DNA from: Mucilaginibacter sp. KACC 22063
Lineage (GTDB): Bacteria > Bacteroidota > Bacteroidia > Sphingobacteriales > Sphingobacteriaceae
Assembly (NCBI RefSeq): GCF_028736115.1
Contig: NZ_CP117877.1
Coordinates: 2,046,001-2,110,000 of the forward strand
Length of the DNA: 64,000 nt
Direction of reading: 5' to 3'
The notes under the pieces are model-generated. The model was not told where the DNA came from and did no database searches. It saw only the letters and a list, made by a program, of their open reading frames with translations. A program made the position numbers and the translations under genes. Shown here in pieces: positions 28,733-38,370 of this stretch (the first letter of the stretch is position 1; every line of letters starts with the position of its first letter).

Positions 28733-29104
28733 AAAATCTAAGAAACTTACCAATACAGATAAAGCCAAATTATTACATAAGCTTTTTCCTGAAGAATTAG
28801 CACCACTTTTAGACCGTATACAAGAGGTATGCGATGACCTGAAAACCAATGGCGATGAGTATCGCCGAACATAGGATTTCGGTTTAAGACCTTTGATATG
28901 TAGTTACAATTATCCGAGTTGGTGAACGAGCGAATAAAAAAGTATCGCCCGAATCTGGTTAAAAGCAGCAAAGTGTTTTCTGAACAGCTTTTGGCTCATT
29001 TGATTATACGGTGATATTTGTCAACGATTGAGTTGTTAAGTATGCGCAGCACACTTGCAAGGACAGGAAATCAAACTGGCGGTTGAGTTATTATTTAATC
29101 CTTA
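28733..29104 (+). pseudogene. Decayed copy of the 126-aa element gene
   Basis: Nearly base-for-base alignment with 3327-3707 (KAKLLHKLFPEELAPLLDRI). In-frame TAG and TAA codons replace Cys and Trp/Met codons (CATAGGATTTCGGTTTAAG), TTTTTGG has lost a T, and the start is degraded. Confidence 0.75.
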
Positions 29105-29465
29105 ATCCTCTTATTATCTTATCGCAAACGAAAGTTTCTAAACGCCCGATGGTTTAATAATAATCAAATGAACTTCAATAAAATTACAATAACTTTATTT
29201 CAGCTTTTCCAGTATGCAGACGACGCAAGCCGTCAAATTATAATGAACAAGTGGCCTGAATTTTTATCAGTTCTGGAAATATCTGAATTTTAGCCTTGGT
29301 ATTTTAAGGCTAAAAAAGCAGTTTTAAAAGCATAGGAGCCGATACAGAATCCCAGCGGCGGTACTCTTTGACAATGTCGCATATCACCTTATTTGAAGCC
29401 AAAGGGGGCATTATGAGGCATTGTTTGTTGTTCGTGAAAAAGTTTCATAAACTTCCTGTAAGTGA

Positions 29466-30168
29466 CTATTAAACCTTATTTTCTCCAATCTATTTGATTA
29501 AAATTCGGGTGTTAAGGTTGCATAACCATAACTTATTAGAGACGCTAAACCAAGATGGCACATTGAATGGTTTCATTGAAAAAAAATGGCAGGGGGGCAA
29601 TTGGTAGAAATAGTTAAAGAACTCTTGAAAGTTCTAACGTTAATAGTAGCTCAACAATTATGTCTAGCTTTAACTGAGTTCCAGGACTAATAGTGTAAAA
29701 TTGAATAGTATTTTTTAAAGAAAATATTATTTATTTTTCGATTAATTTTTTTTTCTCATAAATAAAATATAATATTGAATTATTGTTTCGCTGTAGCTAA
29801 CAGACTTATCTACACTAAACAGATTTACCTAAACACAAATCATACTTTCCTAAATGAAACCAAAATTCATAATATCAGAATACAGCTAAGTCATCTAGAC
29901 TACCTTCAGATCTTTTTAAATAGTTTATAGTTCGTGCTCTATATCGCTTTGTCCTTATAGTCTGACATGATATTGGTGCTTGAAAAGCCATAAAAAGAAG
30001 TCTTTCGGTTGAACTTAGTTCTTCAAAAAATATTACAAATGATCATTGTAGTGGGTTATGGAAACCCCAGGGGCTTGCAATCCTCTAATTCCACTTTCCG
30101 CTTTAGCAATGGAAAGAAAAGTCATTAACGTGTTGCTAAACACTTTTACTAAATTAATTCACGATTTT
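29466..30168. other. Intergenic, mostly AT-rich
   Basis: 29530-29690 contains a short frameshifted coding-like stretch (LLETLNQDGTLNGFIEKKW, then LVEIVKELLKVL one frame over after the G6 run), probably another element remnant. The rest, to 30168, shows no gene and includes the upstream region of the peptide cassette. Confidence 0.35.
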
Positions 30169-30357
30169 ATGAAAAAAATTTTAATGGGCCTATTTTTCTT
30201 AGTAGGAGCAACAACTGTCACCCAAGCAAAAAGTTTCCGTCAGAACATTCAGATCACAACCTCGTGTGGAACTGTTTATTACATTGATCCTACGGGAGCG
30301 ACTACTGAACAGATTATCGCTACCGCTATTCAGTTAGACGAACAAGATTGCGGCTAA
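30169..30357 (+). CDS. Secreted 62-residue Cys-containing peptide
   Basis: ATG 30169 gives MKKILMGLFFLVGATTVTQA, a clear Sec signal peptide; the longer upstream frame is rejected for that reason. The mature part is about 42 residues with two cysteines (TSCGTVYYID and the C-terminal EQDCG), acidic, with no domain I know. It is followed 6 bases later by a strong hairpin, then by GLPGLI and an outer-membrane protein gene on the same strand. The two Cys could form one disulfide after export. Its role, whether signal, substrate or structural peptide of the cassette, is not known. Confidence 0.65.
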   Translation: MKKILMGLFFLVGATTVTQAKSFRQNIQITTSCGTVYYIDPTGATTEQIIATAIQLDEQDCG

Positions 30358-30363
30358 ATTATC

Positions 30364-30395
30364 TAATCAGGAGGGAGCAACGTCCCTCCTGATTA
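30364..30395 (+). terminator. 13-bp hairpin with T run after the peptide gene
   Basis: TAATCAGGAGGGA (30364-30376), loop GCAACG, TCCCTCCTGATTA (30383-30395), followed within 7 bases by a T6 run (ATTTTTTAAT). It has the structure of an intrinsic terminator inside the cassette, which would give more peptide mRNA than downstream mRNA. Confidence 0.75.
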
Positions 30396-30420
30396 TGAGT
30401 ATTTTTTAATATAATAAACA

Positions 30421-31221
30421 ATGATGAAATACTATTTATTAACTTTCCTTACGGCAGCTTTGTCATTTAGCAGTCTTCGCGCGCAAACAATCGAACACAC
30501 GAAACTTCAATGTGAGTATAAGCTTGTTTGGGTGAACGACACTACAAGACGTAGTTTAACCAAAGAAGATTTCATGATATTGAAAGTGGGTGATAAGGTG
30601 TCTGAATTTTATAGTTACAATACTTATCGTGTAGACTCTGCCTTGCAGGTGGACCTAAAAAAAGGCTTGTCAGCAGTTGAAATTCTGGGAAAACGGGCTT
30701 CCTATGGAAAAAAAGGTGTAGATTACCACATATTTAAAAACTATCCATCAGGAATGACGACCGTTTTTGATGTGGTTGGAACTGATCGCTTCAAATATCA
30801 GGAGCCTATGGGACAGAAATGGCAAATTCAAGCTGAAAAGGCAACGATTAACGGTTATAAGGCGCAAAAAGCAATCTGCATTTTTAGTGGAAGAAAATAT
30901 ACCGCATGGTTCACCCCTGATGTTCCGGTCGCCACTGGCCCGTGGAAATTTAGTGGACTGCCGGGCTTGATCGTAAAGGTTGAGGATGGTACTGGGGATT
31001 TTAAATTTGATTTAATAGGCTTGCATAAGGTTAAGGATGAAACTTTGATCTCACTGCCTCAAAAACCGGCAATATCTACGACAAAAGCTGATTTTCAAAA
31101 ACTTTTGATAAAATATCACAAAGATCCGGTTGCTTATTTGAATGCGACAGGCCCAGTTAAAATCACTCCTGCTAATGGAAATCAAGGCAAGGGGCGTCCC
31201 TACAATCCGATAGAGTTATAG
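30421..31221 (+). CDS. GLPGLI-family protein
   Basis: 266 residues with a signal peptide (YYLLTFLTAALSFSSLRAQ). The family signature GLPGLI occurs at residues 179-184 in FSGLPGLIVKVED, preceded by TAWFTPDVPVATGPWKFSG, as is normal. The fold is predicted beta-rich and periplasmic. GLPGLI proteins form large paralogous sets in Bacteroidota, commonly in pairs with CarboxypepD_reg-like/TonB-type outer-membrane proteins; their biochemical role is unsettled. It is 9 bases upstream of such a gene here. Confidence 0.9.
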   Translation: MMKYYLLTFLTAALSFSSLRAQTIEHTKLQCEYKLVWVNDTTRRSLTKEDFMILKVGDKVSEFYSYNTYRVDSALQVDLKKGLSAVEILGKRASYGKKGVDYHIFKNYPSGMTTVFDVVGTDRFKYQEPMGQKWQIQAEKATINGYKAQKAICIFSGRKYTAWFTPDVPVATGPWKFSGLPGLIVKVEDGTGDFKFDLIGLHKVKDETLISLPQKPAISTTKADFQKLLIKYHKDPVAYLNATGPVKITPANGNQGKGRPYNPIEL

Positions 31222-31230
31222 TTGCTATAG

Positions 31231-33843
31231 ATGCGTATCGTTTTCTTTATCCTAATCATTTTATTTTATGCCAGTGTTACATTTTCCCAAATTAATGTAA
31301 ATGGGTATGTGAAAGAGAAGGATAAAGATATTCGGTTAGAAGGAGCAGTAATTACTATTTTAAGTGCCGATAGCACAATCCTTGGATATGCTACTTCTAA
31401 TGTCAAAGGGGATTTTAGTATTGAAGTATCTGTCTTTTCAAAAAAATACTTTTTAAAAGCTGCACTGATCGGATACAAGACGCAAATAATAAGCATTTCG
31501 AATCCCAATAATATCAGTCTATCGCTTACTGCACAAGTCACTCAGCTGAAAGAAGTATTTGTACGGCCACCAAAAATCATTCAACGACATGATACAATAA
31601 GTTATAATGTTTCTTCCTATTCGAATGTTCAGGATAAAAATATCGGAGATGTTTTAAAGAAACTTCCCGGGATTGATGTTCAGGAAGACGGTACTGTACT
31701 TTATAACGGCAAAGCCATCAATAAATTCTATATTGAAGGCTTGGACATGCTGGAAAACCGCTATGGATTAGCTGTCAATAACGTCGCACCTCAAGATGTT
31801 CAAAGTGTAGAAATTTTAGAAGGGCATCAACCAATAAAAGTACTTAAGAATAGCGTCCTAACGGATCGTGCTGCCTTAAATCTTAAACTTAAAAAGAATT
31901 CTAAAGCACGCTGGTTAGGCCATATTGAACTTGATGGGGGCGTAAAGCCCGGTCTTTGGAAAACAGATGCGTTAGCGCTGAAATTTACAGGACAAAGTCA
32001 AAACCTAAATCTCGTCCAGTCCAATAATACTGGTGAAAATATAAAAACTCAGTTCAAGTCCCATACGCTCGAGGATTACTTGAATGGGGAGGATAACCAG
32101 AGTACCCAAACCAAGTACATAAAGGTAGCTGCCGAAAATGCCCCGATTGCAGATGAGAGATCACTGCTAAATCAAACTTTCGCAGTTTCATCAAATAATC
32201 TTAAGCTCTTAAAAAATAATTACCAGATTAAAGCAAACTTCAATTATGTTAACGACAGATTAAGTTCTTTTAAGAACTCCGTTGTTAACTATTATAGCCC
32301 CAACTCCCTTGAACAACAAGTCATTGAAAACAGCGTAGGTATTTCCAGGCAGAACCAAGGGAATCTTGATGTCAATGTTAATAAGAATACCGATAAGTTC
32401 TATTTTAATAATAAACTTAGTGGTCAGCTACTTTGGGATAATACAAATCTTGTTACAACCGGCACAAATCCTAATCAACAGAAGAGTCAAGTTCCTTATC
32501 ATTACGTTAATAATGACTTTAATTTTATAAAGTCTTTCAAGAGGACAAGATTAACCATAAATTCCTATAATCATTTTACCATTCAACCAGAGGAACTGGC
32601 TTTTAATGTACCTAACGTAAGTAGCCCGGTAATACAACAAGCAAATCACCACGATTTTTTCAGCAATACTAATGTCTCCGTAAACACGAGTTTACATAAA
32701 TGGGCGATGGAATATCGTGTAGGAGTGAAGGCGACTGTCCAACATCTTATTTCGGAAATTATAAACAATAATACATCACTACCTTTAACGGATTCGCTGA
32801 CAAATGATATTTCATGGCATTCATTTGATTATTTTGGCAGCGTATCAGGTCAATACGCGAATGATGATCTAAATTTGAAGCTAACTTTACCAGCAAACTT
32901 TTACGCAAACGAGCTTATTAATTCATCACGCCCGACCACTACAATTGACAATCGGTTTTATTTAAATCCTGGTTTAAACATCAACTATAAGTTTACGCCT
33001 AAGCTTTCACTAAATGCGCGCGCGGAACTGACAAGCCGAATAATCGGCCTGGAGAATCTTAGTGATGGTTATATTTACGAAACTTACAGAAACATTGTTT
33101 CGGGTAACAATAACATTAACATTGAACACCGCCAAAACTATGCTCTATCCATAAATTACCGTTCCCCAGTAAGTGCTCTTTTTATGGGTATTTCCGGAAC
33201 CTATTCTCCAATATCAAACAATTATCTTACTCGCCGTTCTTTTTCTGACTACATTACCATCGAAAGACTAATTCCTTTCAACAATGACAATTCTACTTGG
33301 AGTCTGTCCGGCAGAATCAGTAAAGGTATCGACGATATCAACGCGACCGCATCTATCGTTATCACTTATAAAAATTCTACCAATGCTTTATTACAATCAT
33401 CACAATTAATAAACAGTACAACAAGGTCGATACAAGTCAGTCCCAAGTATGTAATGAGTGTTAATCAATTCTTCAATATCGAATATAATGGCAACTTTAA
33501 TTCCAGTAATCTTCTAATATCAAACACATCATTAACGGGCGCCTTAATTAGTTTATACCAAAAATTAGAACTAGGTTGGATTATAAACAAGCAGCTAAAT
33601 ATGAAAGCAGGACTCGATCAGGTATATAATCAGCTGACACAAACACAACATCTTTCAGCTTATTTCGCGGATTACAAAGTCCAATGCATCCCAACTAAAA
33701 ACATTGCATTAGAACTAAATTTTAAAAACCTTTTTAACAGAAAAACTATTGCTTACAATATTATAGAAACGGCTAGCAATACCTCAAACATCTATACTAT
33801 AAGGCCGTTTAATGTATTAATAGGCGCAAGGTTGAACTTCTAA
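31231..33843 (+). CDS. Outer-membrane beta-barrel with carboxypeptidase-regulatory-like and plug-like domains
   Basis: 870 residues: signal peptide (FFILIILFYASVTFSQ), CarboxypepD_reg-like domain (about 20-105: GYVKEKDKDIRLEGAVITIL), a plug-like domain (DVLKKLPGIDVQEDGTVLYN, later VEILEGHQPIKVL), then a barrel of many Asn/Tyr-rich strands ending IRPFNVLIGARLNF with the terminal Phe needed for BAM insertion. I see no clear TonB box; the length (870) fits the outer-membrane-beta-barrel family that travels with GLPGLI genes. Probably a gated receptor or transporter; its natural ligand might be the upstream small peptide (inference). Confidence 0.85.
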   Translation: MRIVFFILIILFYASVTFSQINVNGYVKEKDKDIRLEGAVITILSADSTILGYATSNVKGDFSIEVSVFSKKYFLKAALIGYKTQIISISNPNNISLSLTAQVTQLKEVFVRPPKIIQRHDTISYNVSSYSNVQDKNIGDVLKKLPGIDVQEDGTVLYNGKAINKFYIEGLDMLENRYGLAVNNVAPQDVQSVEILEGHQPIKVLKNSVLTDRAALNLKLKKNSKARWLGHIELDGGVKPGLWKTDALALKFTGQSQNLNLVQSNNTGENIKTQFKSHTLEDYLNGEDNQSTQTKYIKVAAENAPIADERSLLNQTFAVSSNNLKLLKNNYQIKANFNYVNDRLSSFKNSVVNYYSPNSLEQQVIENSVGISRQNQGNLDVNVNKNTDKFYFNNKLSGQLLWDNTNLVTTGTNPNQQKSQVPYHYVNNDFNFIKSFKRTRLTINSYNHFTIQPEELAFNVPNVSSPVIQQANHHDFFSNTNVSVNTSLHKWAMEYRVGVKATVQHLISEIINNNTSLPLTDSLTNDISWHSFDYFGSVSGQYANDDLNLKLTLPANFYANELINSSRPTTTIDNRFYLNPGLNINYKFTPKLSLNARAELTSRIIGLENLSDGYIYETYRNIVSGNNNINIEHRQNYALSINYRSPVSALFMGISGTYSPISNNYLTRRSFSDYITIERLIPFNNDNSTWSLSGRISKGIDDINATASIVITYKNSTNALLQSSQLINSTTRSIQVSPKYVMSVNQFFNIEYNGNFNSSNLLISNTSLTGALISLYQKLELGWIINKQLNMKAGLDQVYNQLTQTQHLSAYFADYKVQCIPTKNIALELNFKNLFNRKTIAYNIIETASNTSNIYTIRPFNVLIGARLNF

Positions 33844-34154
33844 GATATTCTAGATTTTTGTTATTTTTCCTTGTACCTTAAAATCACCATGGCAACAATT
33901 TCATAGACAGGTGAAGCTGAATCAAAATAAAACTTTACTTCAAACTTCACAATTACATTGTACAAAAGGAGGTATCATCCAGCCTTTTATCAATACATCT
34001 GTTGCGGCAGCAGTGTGCTACTATTAATTTCGGCATTGCACAAGGAGCCAAAAATCTAAAACTGGGTAACATTAAAGCCAGAAACCGGGCATTGATAGAT
34101 GCTATACAAAAGAACAATAAAAGTAATATACAGGTAATAGCTAAAAATCTTTAA
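33844..34154 (+). other. Intergenic with a C-terminal gene remnant
   Basis: The last 50 or so codons before the TAA at about 34152-34154 read as protein (NFGIAQGAKNLKLGNIKARN, RALIDAIQKNN), with no start. It directly precedes the next broken gene. Not recognised. Confidence 0.3.
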
Positions 34155-34155
34155 C

Positions 34156-34719
34156 ATGAAGAGCTTATTAATCACTTTGGGTTTGATTTTAGGGATAATA
34201 GCTTTTGGCAGCATTCTATATTTTTTTAATAAAAGCCACAGTAACAATGTTGGCGACAATGAAATACAGAAATATATTAACGATAGTGAAAGTATTCAAC
34301 TAATTATCCCCGAAACCCCACATATCGTTTTTAGCGATATCAAGGGAGATTCAAGAATGTTAGGCTCAGCTTCGTTCCCGGCTTCAAGTGTTTTGTTTTA
34401 TGATAATTCACATAGAAATATTTTCTGATCCAGTTTATTGATTCTAAGATCAAAGGAGATATCTCCAAGGATTATGATCTTGACTTTAGCACTTTTATAA
34501 ATGATATAAAATCTGGCGAATAAATTACCGCAACGGTAAATAAAACAGAACTGTCAGATGCCAGCTATGGTACAAAGCAAAAACCTATTCCCGTATTTAA
34601 ATTTTCGAGGGATGGTAATATAAATTATTAAAACTTTTGAAGTACAACTGATGACCCTGAAGATATTAGACACATTCGTAAATCATATCCCATTGATGTA
34701 GGTATATATCTAACTTTGT
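34156..34719 (+). pseudogene. Broken gene for a membrane-anchored protein
   Basis: It begins with a clean N-terminal TM segment (MKSLLITLGLILGIIAFGSI) and continues to a stop at 34428. The neighbouring frame then carries coding-like sequence (DSKIKGDISKDYDLDFSTFI, then VNKTELSDASYGTKQKPIPV) interrupted by several TAA codons up to about 34719. At least one frameshift and three stops show decay. Originally about 185 residues; family unknown. Confidence 0.55.
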
Positions 34720-34837
34720 AAAAAGCCAAGTGGATTTTGAAAAGATGTTTGGTAAGGTGAAGTAATTATTTGGAAACTGAACCTTAATTCATAACTTTGA
34801 AGCATAGCATTTGCACTAAAATTCAGTCAAATCTAAA

Positions 34838-34989
34838 GTGGTGAGTCATTCGGTGAGTCGAATTTTAAAAACTGCTTTTATGATATAAAAACTGCGTAAA
34901 ATAGAGGACGTCACAAGTTCCTCCCTCACCGCTGGGAAGACTAACAAAATCTAACAAAAGCCTCTAAATTAGCGATTTAGGGGCTTTTT
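34838..34989 (+). other. Att-like element end: GGTGAGT repeats, tRNA-Ser-like core, terminator
   Basis: Two direct GGTGAGT repeats (in GTGGTGAGTCATTCGGTGAG, 34838 onward) lie 50 bases left of the core TTCCTCCCTCACCGC (34918-34932), a tRNA-Ser-type 3' end. A terminator hairpin follows (34956-34989: AAAAGCCTCTAAAT/ATTTAGGGGCTTTT). The same arrangement in reverse orientation is found at 41708-41839. It is interpreted as the end of an integrated element whose body lies to the left. Confidence 0.5.
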
Positions 34990-35396
34990 ATTTTTCTCCA
35001 CATCGCTAAAAATCATTTAAAAACACAAAAAAATCGGCGTCATTCGTGTAGTAGTTCACCTAATTGCAGAAAGACGCTGGAAAAGTGACCTAATTATCTG
35101 ATTTATAAGATGCTAACGATATGGACATCTTGACTTAAGAATGCTTTTTTCGACATTTATTAACCATATAATTAGCGTATTATGTTAGAAAAAAATTTAG
35201 GGCTGATGTTCTTTTTAAAACATCCTAAAAACTATGACCAAGGTTACAAATACATTTATCTAAGGCGTTTTTCAAAAGTATGGTTAGCTACATAGCCAGT
35301 ATAGCCCCGAATTCGGTTGTTTACTCAACTTACTTAAACCAGTAATTTTGCAGGCATATCGCAATAGTGATAGCTTAGAATTTTAGTTAGTTAAGT

Positions 35397-35427
35397 AAGC
35401 GCAGGCATAAGCCGCGCTTGCTTTTTT
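35397..35427 (+). terminator. Rightward terminator
   Basis: AAGCGC-a-GGC, loop ATAA, GCC-GCGCTT (35397-35419) then GCTTTTTTA. No rightward gene is recognised directly upstream; 34990-35396 appears to hold no gene. It faces the end of the leftward TlpA gene. Confidence 0.6.
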
Positions 35428-35468
35428 ATCAACTTTATTACGGGATTGCTGATAGCGGTTCTATGATT

Positions 35469-36599
35469 TTAATGAAAAAGCTTTTTACAAAGCGTATTCA
35501 GATCTTCTCCGAAAACATTCTTAGCTATAATAGTTCCGTCTGGCCCTATCATGAAATTAGACGGGATACTTTCTATATGATATTTAGATTCGGTTGGGCC
35601 ATCAAATTTTGCAAGATCAGATGTCTGTGTCCATTGCAACTTATCCGATATTATCGCTTTTTTCCAGGCTTCGGTATCTGTATCCAATGAAATGCCCAGG
35701 ATATTTAACCCTTTCGAATGATAGCGATTAAATACTTTTACCACATTAGGATTTTCAGCACGGCAAGGCGGGCACCATGAAGCCCAAAAGTCTAATAAAA
35801 CAAAACGTCCTTTGTAATCTTCAAGGTTAATTATCTTTCCATGATCATCTTTTATTTCGAAACTGGCTGCTTTGCTTCCTACCGCTGTTGATGCCAACCT
35901 CAAAAATTTGTTTTTGAAAGCATCTGCAAAGCTATTCGGATAATTTAGCTTAATCACCTTTGCAAAATCAACCAGCTCTTTTTCATATTTAGTATCATCA
36001 AGGGAAGATGCTGCAAACACAGCCGCAAGGCTCTGCATATTGTCTTGCATAAATTGCAGATCCTGGCGATCGGCGGAATCTGAAATTGCCTGCATTACGG
36101 GTTCATATTTTTTAAATAAATCTTCGCGATTGGTGCCATTTTTTAATTCGCTTTGAAAAGCATTTATGATGCTTTGTTTCTGCTTTTCAAAATGGTCATC
36201 TATTTTGCTTAATATTTGTAGCTTATCTGATTCTGCCGAGCCACTGATTTTATAATTATGGTTGGGGTCTGATAAATTTGTATAGAAATCTATTTTGTCT
36301 CCGTTTTGACCAATGATATTAAAGTTGCTATGGTCAATTACCAGTTTGTAAATTTCAGGAAAAGGAGCGGGGTGCTTAAGCTTGAATTGTCCATCTTCTT
36401 GAATTGATGCAGAATCTACCACCTTAAAACCAACGGTATCAATTTCGTACAGATAGGTCATTTTATGATGTTGAGCTCCACTTACATGCCCATAAATCAC
36501 AAAACTGTCTTTGTTGCTTTGGCAGCTGTTAAAAGCCAAAGCAACAACTAAAAAAAGTATTTTATTTGTAAACATTGAAATTGTGCTGAAAGTTGACAC
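35469..36599 (-). CDS. TlpA-family thiol-disulfide oxidoreductase with DUF4369 domain
   Basis: 376 residues. The N-terminus is a lipoprotein-type signal (LFLVVALAFNSC) when counted from an internal Met (MFTNKILFLVV); the exact start is uncertain. Residues about 30-135 are DUF4369 (FVIYGHVSGAQHHKMTYLYE), then a helical linker, then a thioredoxin-like domain from about 235 with the redox motif WCPPC in DFWASWCPPCRAENPNV. It is a periplasm-facing reductase typical of Bacteroidota. It follows a second TlpA gene on the same strand (94-base gap). Confidence 0.88.
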   Translation of the reverse strand: MSTFSTISMFTNKILFLVVALAFNSCQSNKDSFVIYGHVSGAQHHKMTYLYEIDTVGFKVVDSASIQEDGQFKLKHPAPFPEIYKLVIDHSNFNIIGQNGDKIDFYTNLSDPNHNYKISGSAESDKLQILSKIDDHFEKQKQSIINAFQSELKNGTNREDLFKKYEPVMQAISDSADRQDLQFMQDNMQSLAAVFAASSLDDTKYEKELVDFAKVIKLNYPNSFADAFKNKFLRLASTAVGSKAASFEIKDDHGKIINLEDYKGRFVLLDFWASWCPPCRAENPNVVKVFNRYHSKGLNILGISLDTDTEAWKKAIISDKLQWTQTSDLAKFDGPTESKYHIESIPSNFMIGPDGTIIAKNVFGEDLNTLCKKLFH

Positions 36600-36693
36600 T
36601 ATAATTTTAAGCTTTGATAGTGAGCCTTATGATGCATTTTTATACTAAGCCAGGTATTATTAACTACTTAGCTTAGCATAAAATTCACATCAA

Positions 36694-37380
36694 TTAATTA
36701 TTTAACGCTTGTTTAATCTGCGCTGATAGTGCGGCATATATCTGCTGGTCATAGTTTATTGTAAAGGCAACATCGCCATTACGCCCGATTATCAAACTTG
36801 TTGGCCATGATGAGATTTGGTACAATTTGTCAACCTGAGTTGATGAAGGAAGGATATTGTATTTAAAGGAATGTGTTTTCAAAAACTCCTGTACGTTAGA
36901 TGTGTCATTAAAAGTAAGTGCCAAGAACACAACGTCTTGATTCTGAAAGTCTGTTACAAGCTTATTTAGTTCCGGCATTTCTGTATTACAAGGCGGGCAG
37001 CTGGTGAACCAGAAATTCAGTACAACCACTTTGCCTTTTAATGCGCTCAACTTTACGGTTTTGCCATGCAAATCTTTCAGTGAAAAGTCGATTGCTTGTT
37101 TTCCGATCATCTCCTGCATAGCCTGATGTTGTTTGCGGGTACTTTCCTCAAACTGCTTTTCCATTTCTGGCGTTTCACGGACCAAATGCATGATGTGCTT
37201 TTTATCATCTTCATCATTATGCTGAAACATTACTTTTCCGTTCCATGCCTTTTTTACACTGTCAAGTTTATAAACAGGTATTTCCCGGCCATCTGGCAAA
37301 ACGAAACTATTTACCTTTACTTGTGCGTGTGCCATGATGGAAAATAGCATGGCAATAATTAAGCTTGTTTTTGTTTTCAT
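36694..37380 (-). CDS. Periplasmic TlpA-like thioredoxin
   Basis: 228 residues from ATG 37380 (an in-frame ATG two codons earlier is possible). Signal peptide (SLIIAMLFSIMAHAQ), a short N-terminal region, and a TlpA/ResA domain (about 95-228) with the active site FTSCPPC in NFWFTSCPPCNTEMPELNK. The SCPPC form rather than WCPPC is a variant also known in Bacteroidota TlpA proteins. The promoter carries three TGTTAA repeats (37412-37448), placing it in the proposed regulon of the adjacent two-component system. Confidence 0.85.
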   Translation of the reverse strand: MKTKTSLIIAMLFSIMAHAQVKVNSFVLPDGREIPVYKLDSVKKAWNGKVMFQHNDEDDKKHIMHLVRETPEMEKQFEESTRKQHQAMQEMIGKQAIDFSLKDLHGKTVKLSALKGKVVVLNFWFTSCPPCNTEMPELNKLVTDFQNQDVVFLALTFNDTSNVQEFLKTHSFKYNILPSSTQVDKLYQISSWPTSLIIGRNGDVAFTINYDQQIYAALSAQIKQALNN

Positions 37381-37411
37381 ACACAAATTAAGCTACAATA
37401 AAAAGCTGGAA

Positions 37412-37448
37412 TGTTAACGTTTACACTATTAATGTTAACTAGTGTTAA
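37412..37448. promoter_or_regulatory. Triple TGTTAA array upstream of the TlpA gene
   Basis: TGTTAA at 37412, 37433 and 37443: spacing 21 then 10 bases, as for dimers of OmpR/PhoB-type regulators bound in tandem. The same spacing occurs at 40519-40555 and, on the other strand, at 40624-40660. Confidence 0.6.
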
Positions 37449-37677
37449 TGAGCAGGTTTGTTGTAAAATGCAAGAATTATAAACTATTACCTCTTCTCCG
37501 CATCGGAATATAATCGGTAATAAATTCAGCCTATCATTAAATTGAGACACCGTAAAATGGTACACAGTGCTGCTTCCTAACGTGGAAGTATGTAATTAAG
37601 GGGTTTAAACGGAAAACGTGGTGGCATGATGCCAAGTTAGAGTTATAGGCGTACAAGATAGAGTTGTGAGGGAGATG

Positions 37678-38370
37678 TTATATCTCTGCTAACTTATATC
37701 CCTGTCCACGTACACTTTGTATAACTAATGAGGGTTCATCTTTAAGGAATTTACGCAACCTGGTGATGTAAACATCCATGCTGCGCGCATTAAAACGGTT
37801 GTCTTCGCCCCAAAGCTTTAACAGGGCTGTTCTGCGGTCTAATAACCTGTTTTTATTTTGAATCAATAGCAACAAAAGATCAGCTTCGCGCTGCGATAAA
37901 TAATTTGTCTCTTCTTTATCAATAATTTCCAGGCGCAGAAAATTGAATTGGAGCTGGCCTAACTTAAAAATAGCAGGCTGAGAAACACTAAGGTCTTGGT
38001 TTTCGTTCCGCCGTAATAGGGCTTTAATACGCAATATTAATTCTTCCATGCTGAAGGGCTTTTTCATGTAATCGTCTGCGCCCAATTCCAATCCTTTAAG
38101 CACGTCCTCTGTTTGCGTTCTTGCCGTTAAAAATATTAATGGTATGCGTTTATCCACCATGCGGATATCCCTTACTAATGTGTATCCATCTTTTTTAGGT
38201 AACATTACATCTACAATGCACAGCGCAGGTTTTAATTCGTTAAATAAGCTCCAGCCCTCAACACCATTAGCGGCTGTAGCGACTTCGAACTCCCGGCTTT
38301 CCAAAGATTCTTTAATGATAGATGCCAATACGGGTTCATCTTCAATTAATAATATTTGCGTGCTCATCAT
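37678..38370 (-). CDS. OmpR/PhoB-family response regulator
   Basis: 230 residues. The receiver domain has the acidic pocket ED near 11-12, the phospho-acceptor in CIVDVMLPKKDGY (Asp54-55 region), Thr in FLTART and Lys in MKKPFSMEEL. The C-terminal winged helix (about 135-230) has NYLSQREADLLLLLIQNK and SMDVYITRLRKFLKDEP. Its stop-side overlap with the kinase (ATGA, 38367-38370) shows co-translation. DNA targets are proposed below from the TGTTAA arrays. Confidence 0.92.
   Translation of the reverse strand: MMSTQILLIEDEPVLASIIKESLESREFEVATAANGVEGWSLFNELKPALCIVDVMLPKKDGYTLVRDIRMVDKRIPLIFLTARTQTEDVLKGLELGADDYMKKPFSMEELILRIKALLRRNENQDLSVSQPAIFKLGQLQFNFLRLEIIDKEETNYLSQREADLLLLLIQNKNRLLDRRTALLKLWGEDNRFNARSMDVYITRLRKFLKDEPSLVIQSVRGQGYKLAEI

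Larger units (their letters stand above)
28199..29465 (+). repeat. Copy B: decayed second copy of the DUF932 operon segment
   Basis: Collinear with 2840-4065: DUF932 C-terminus, hairpin, 126-aa gene, 55-aa gene and the noncoding block ending near ATAAACTTCCTGTAAGTGA. Coding frames are broken by stops and indels, so it is an old copy that no longer makes protein. It begins exactly where the GH2 stub ends. Confidence 0.75.
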
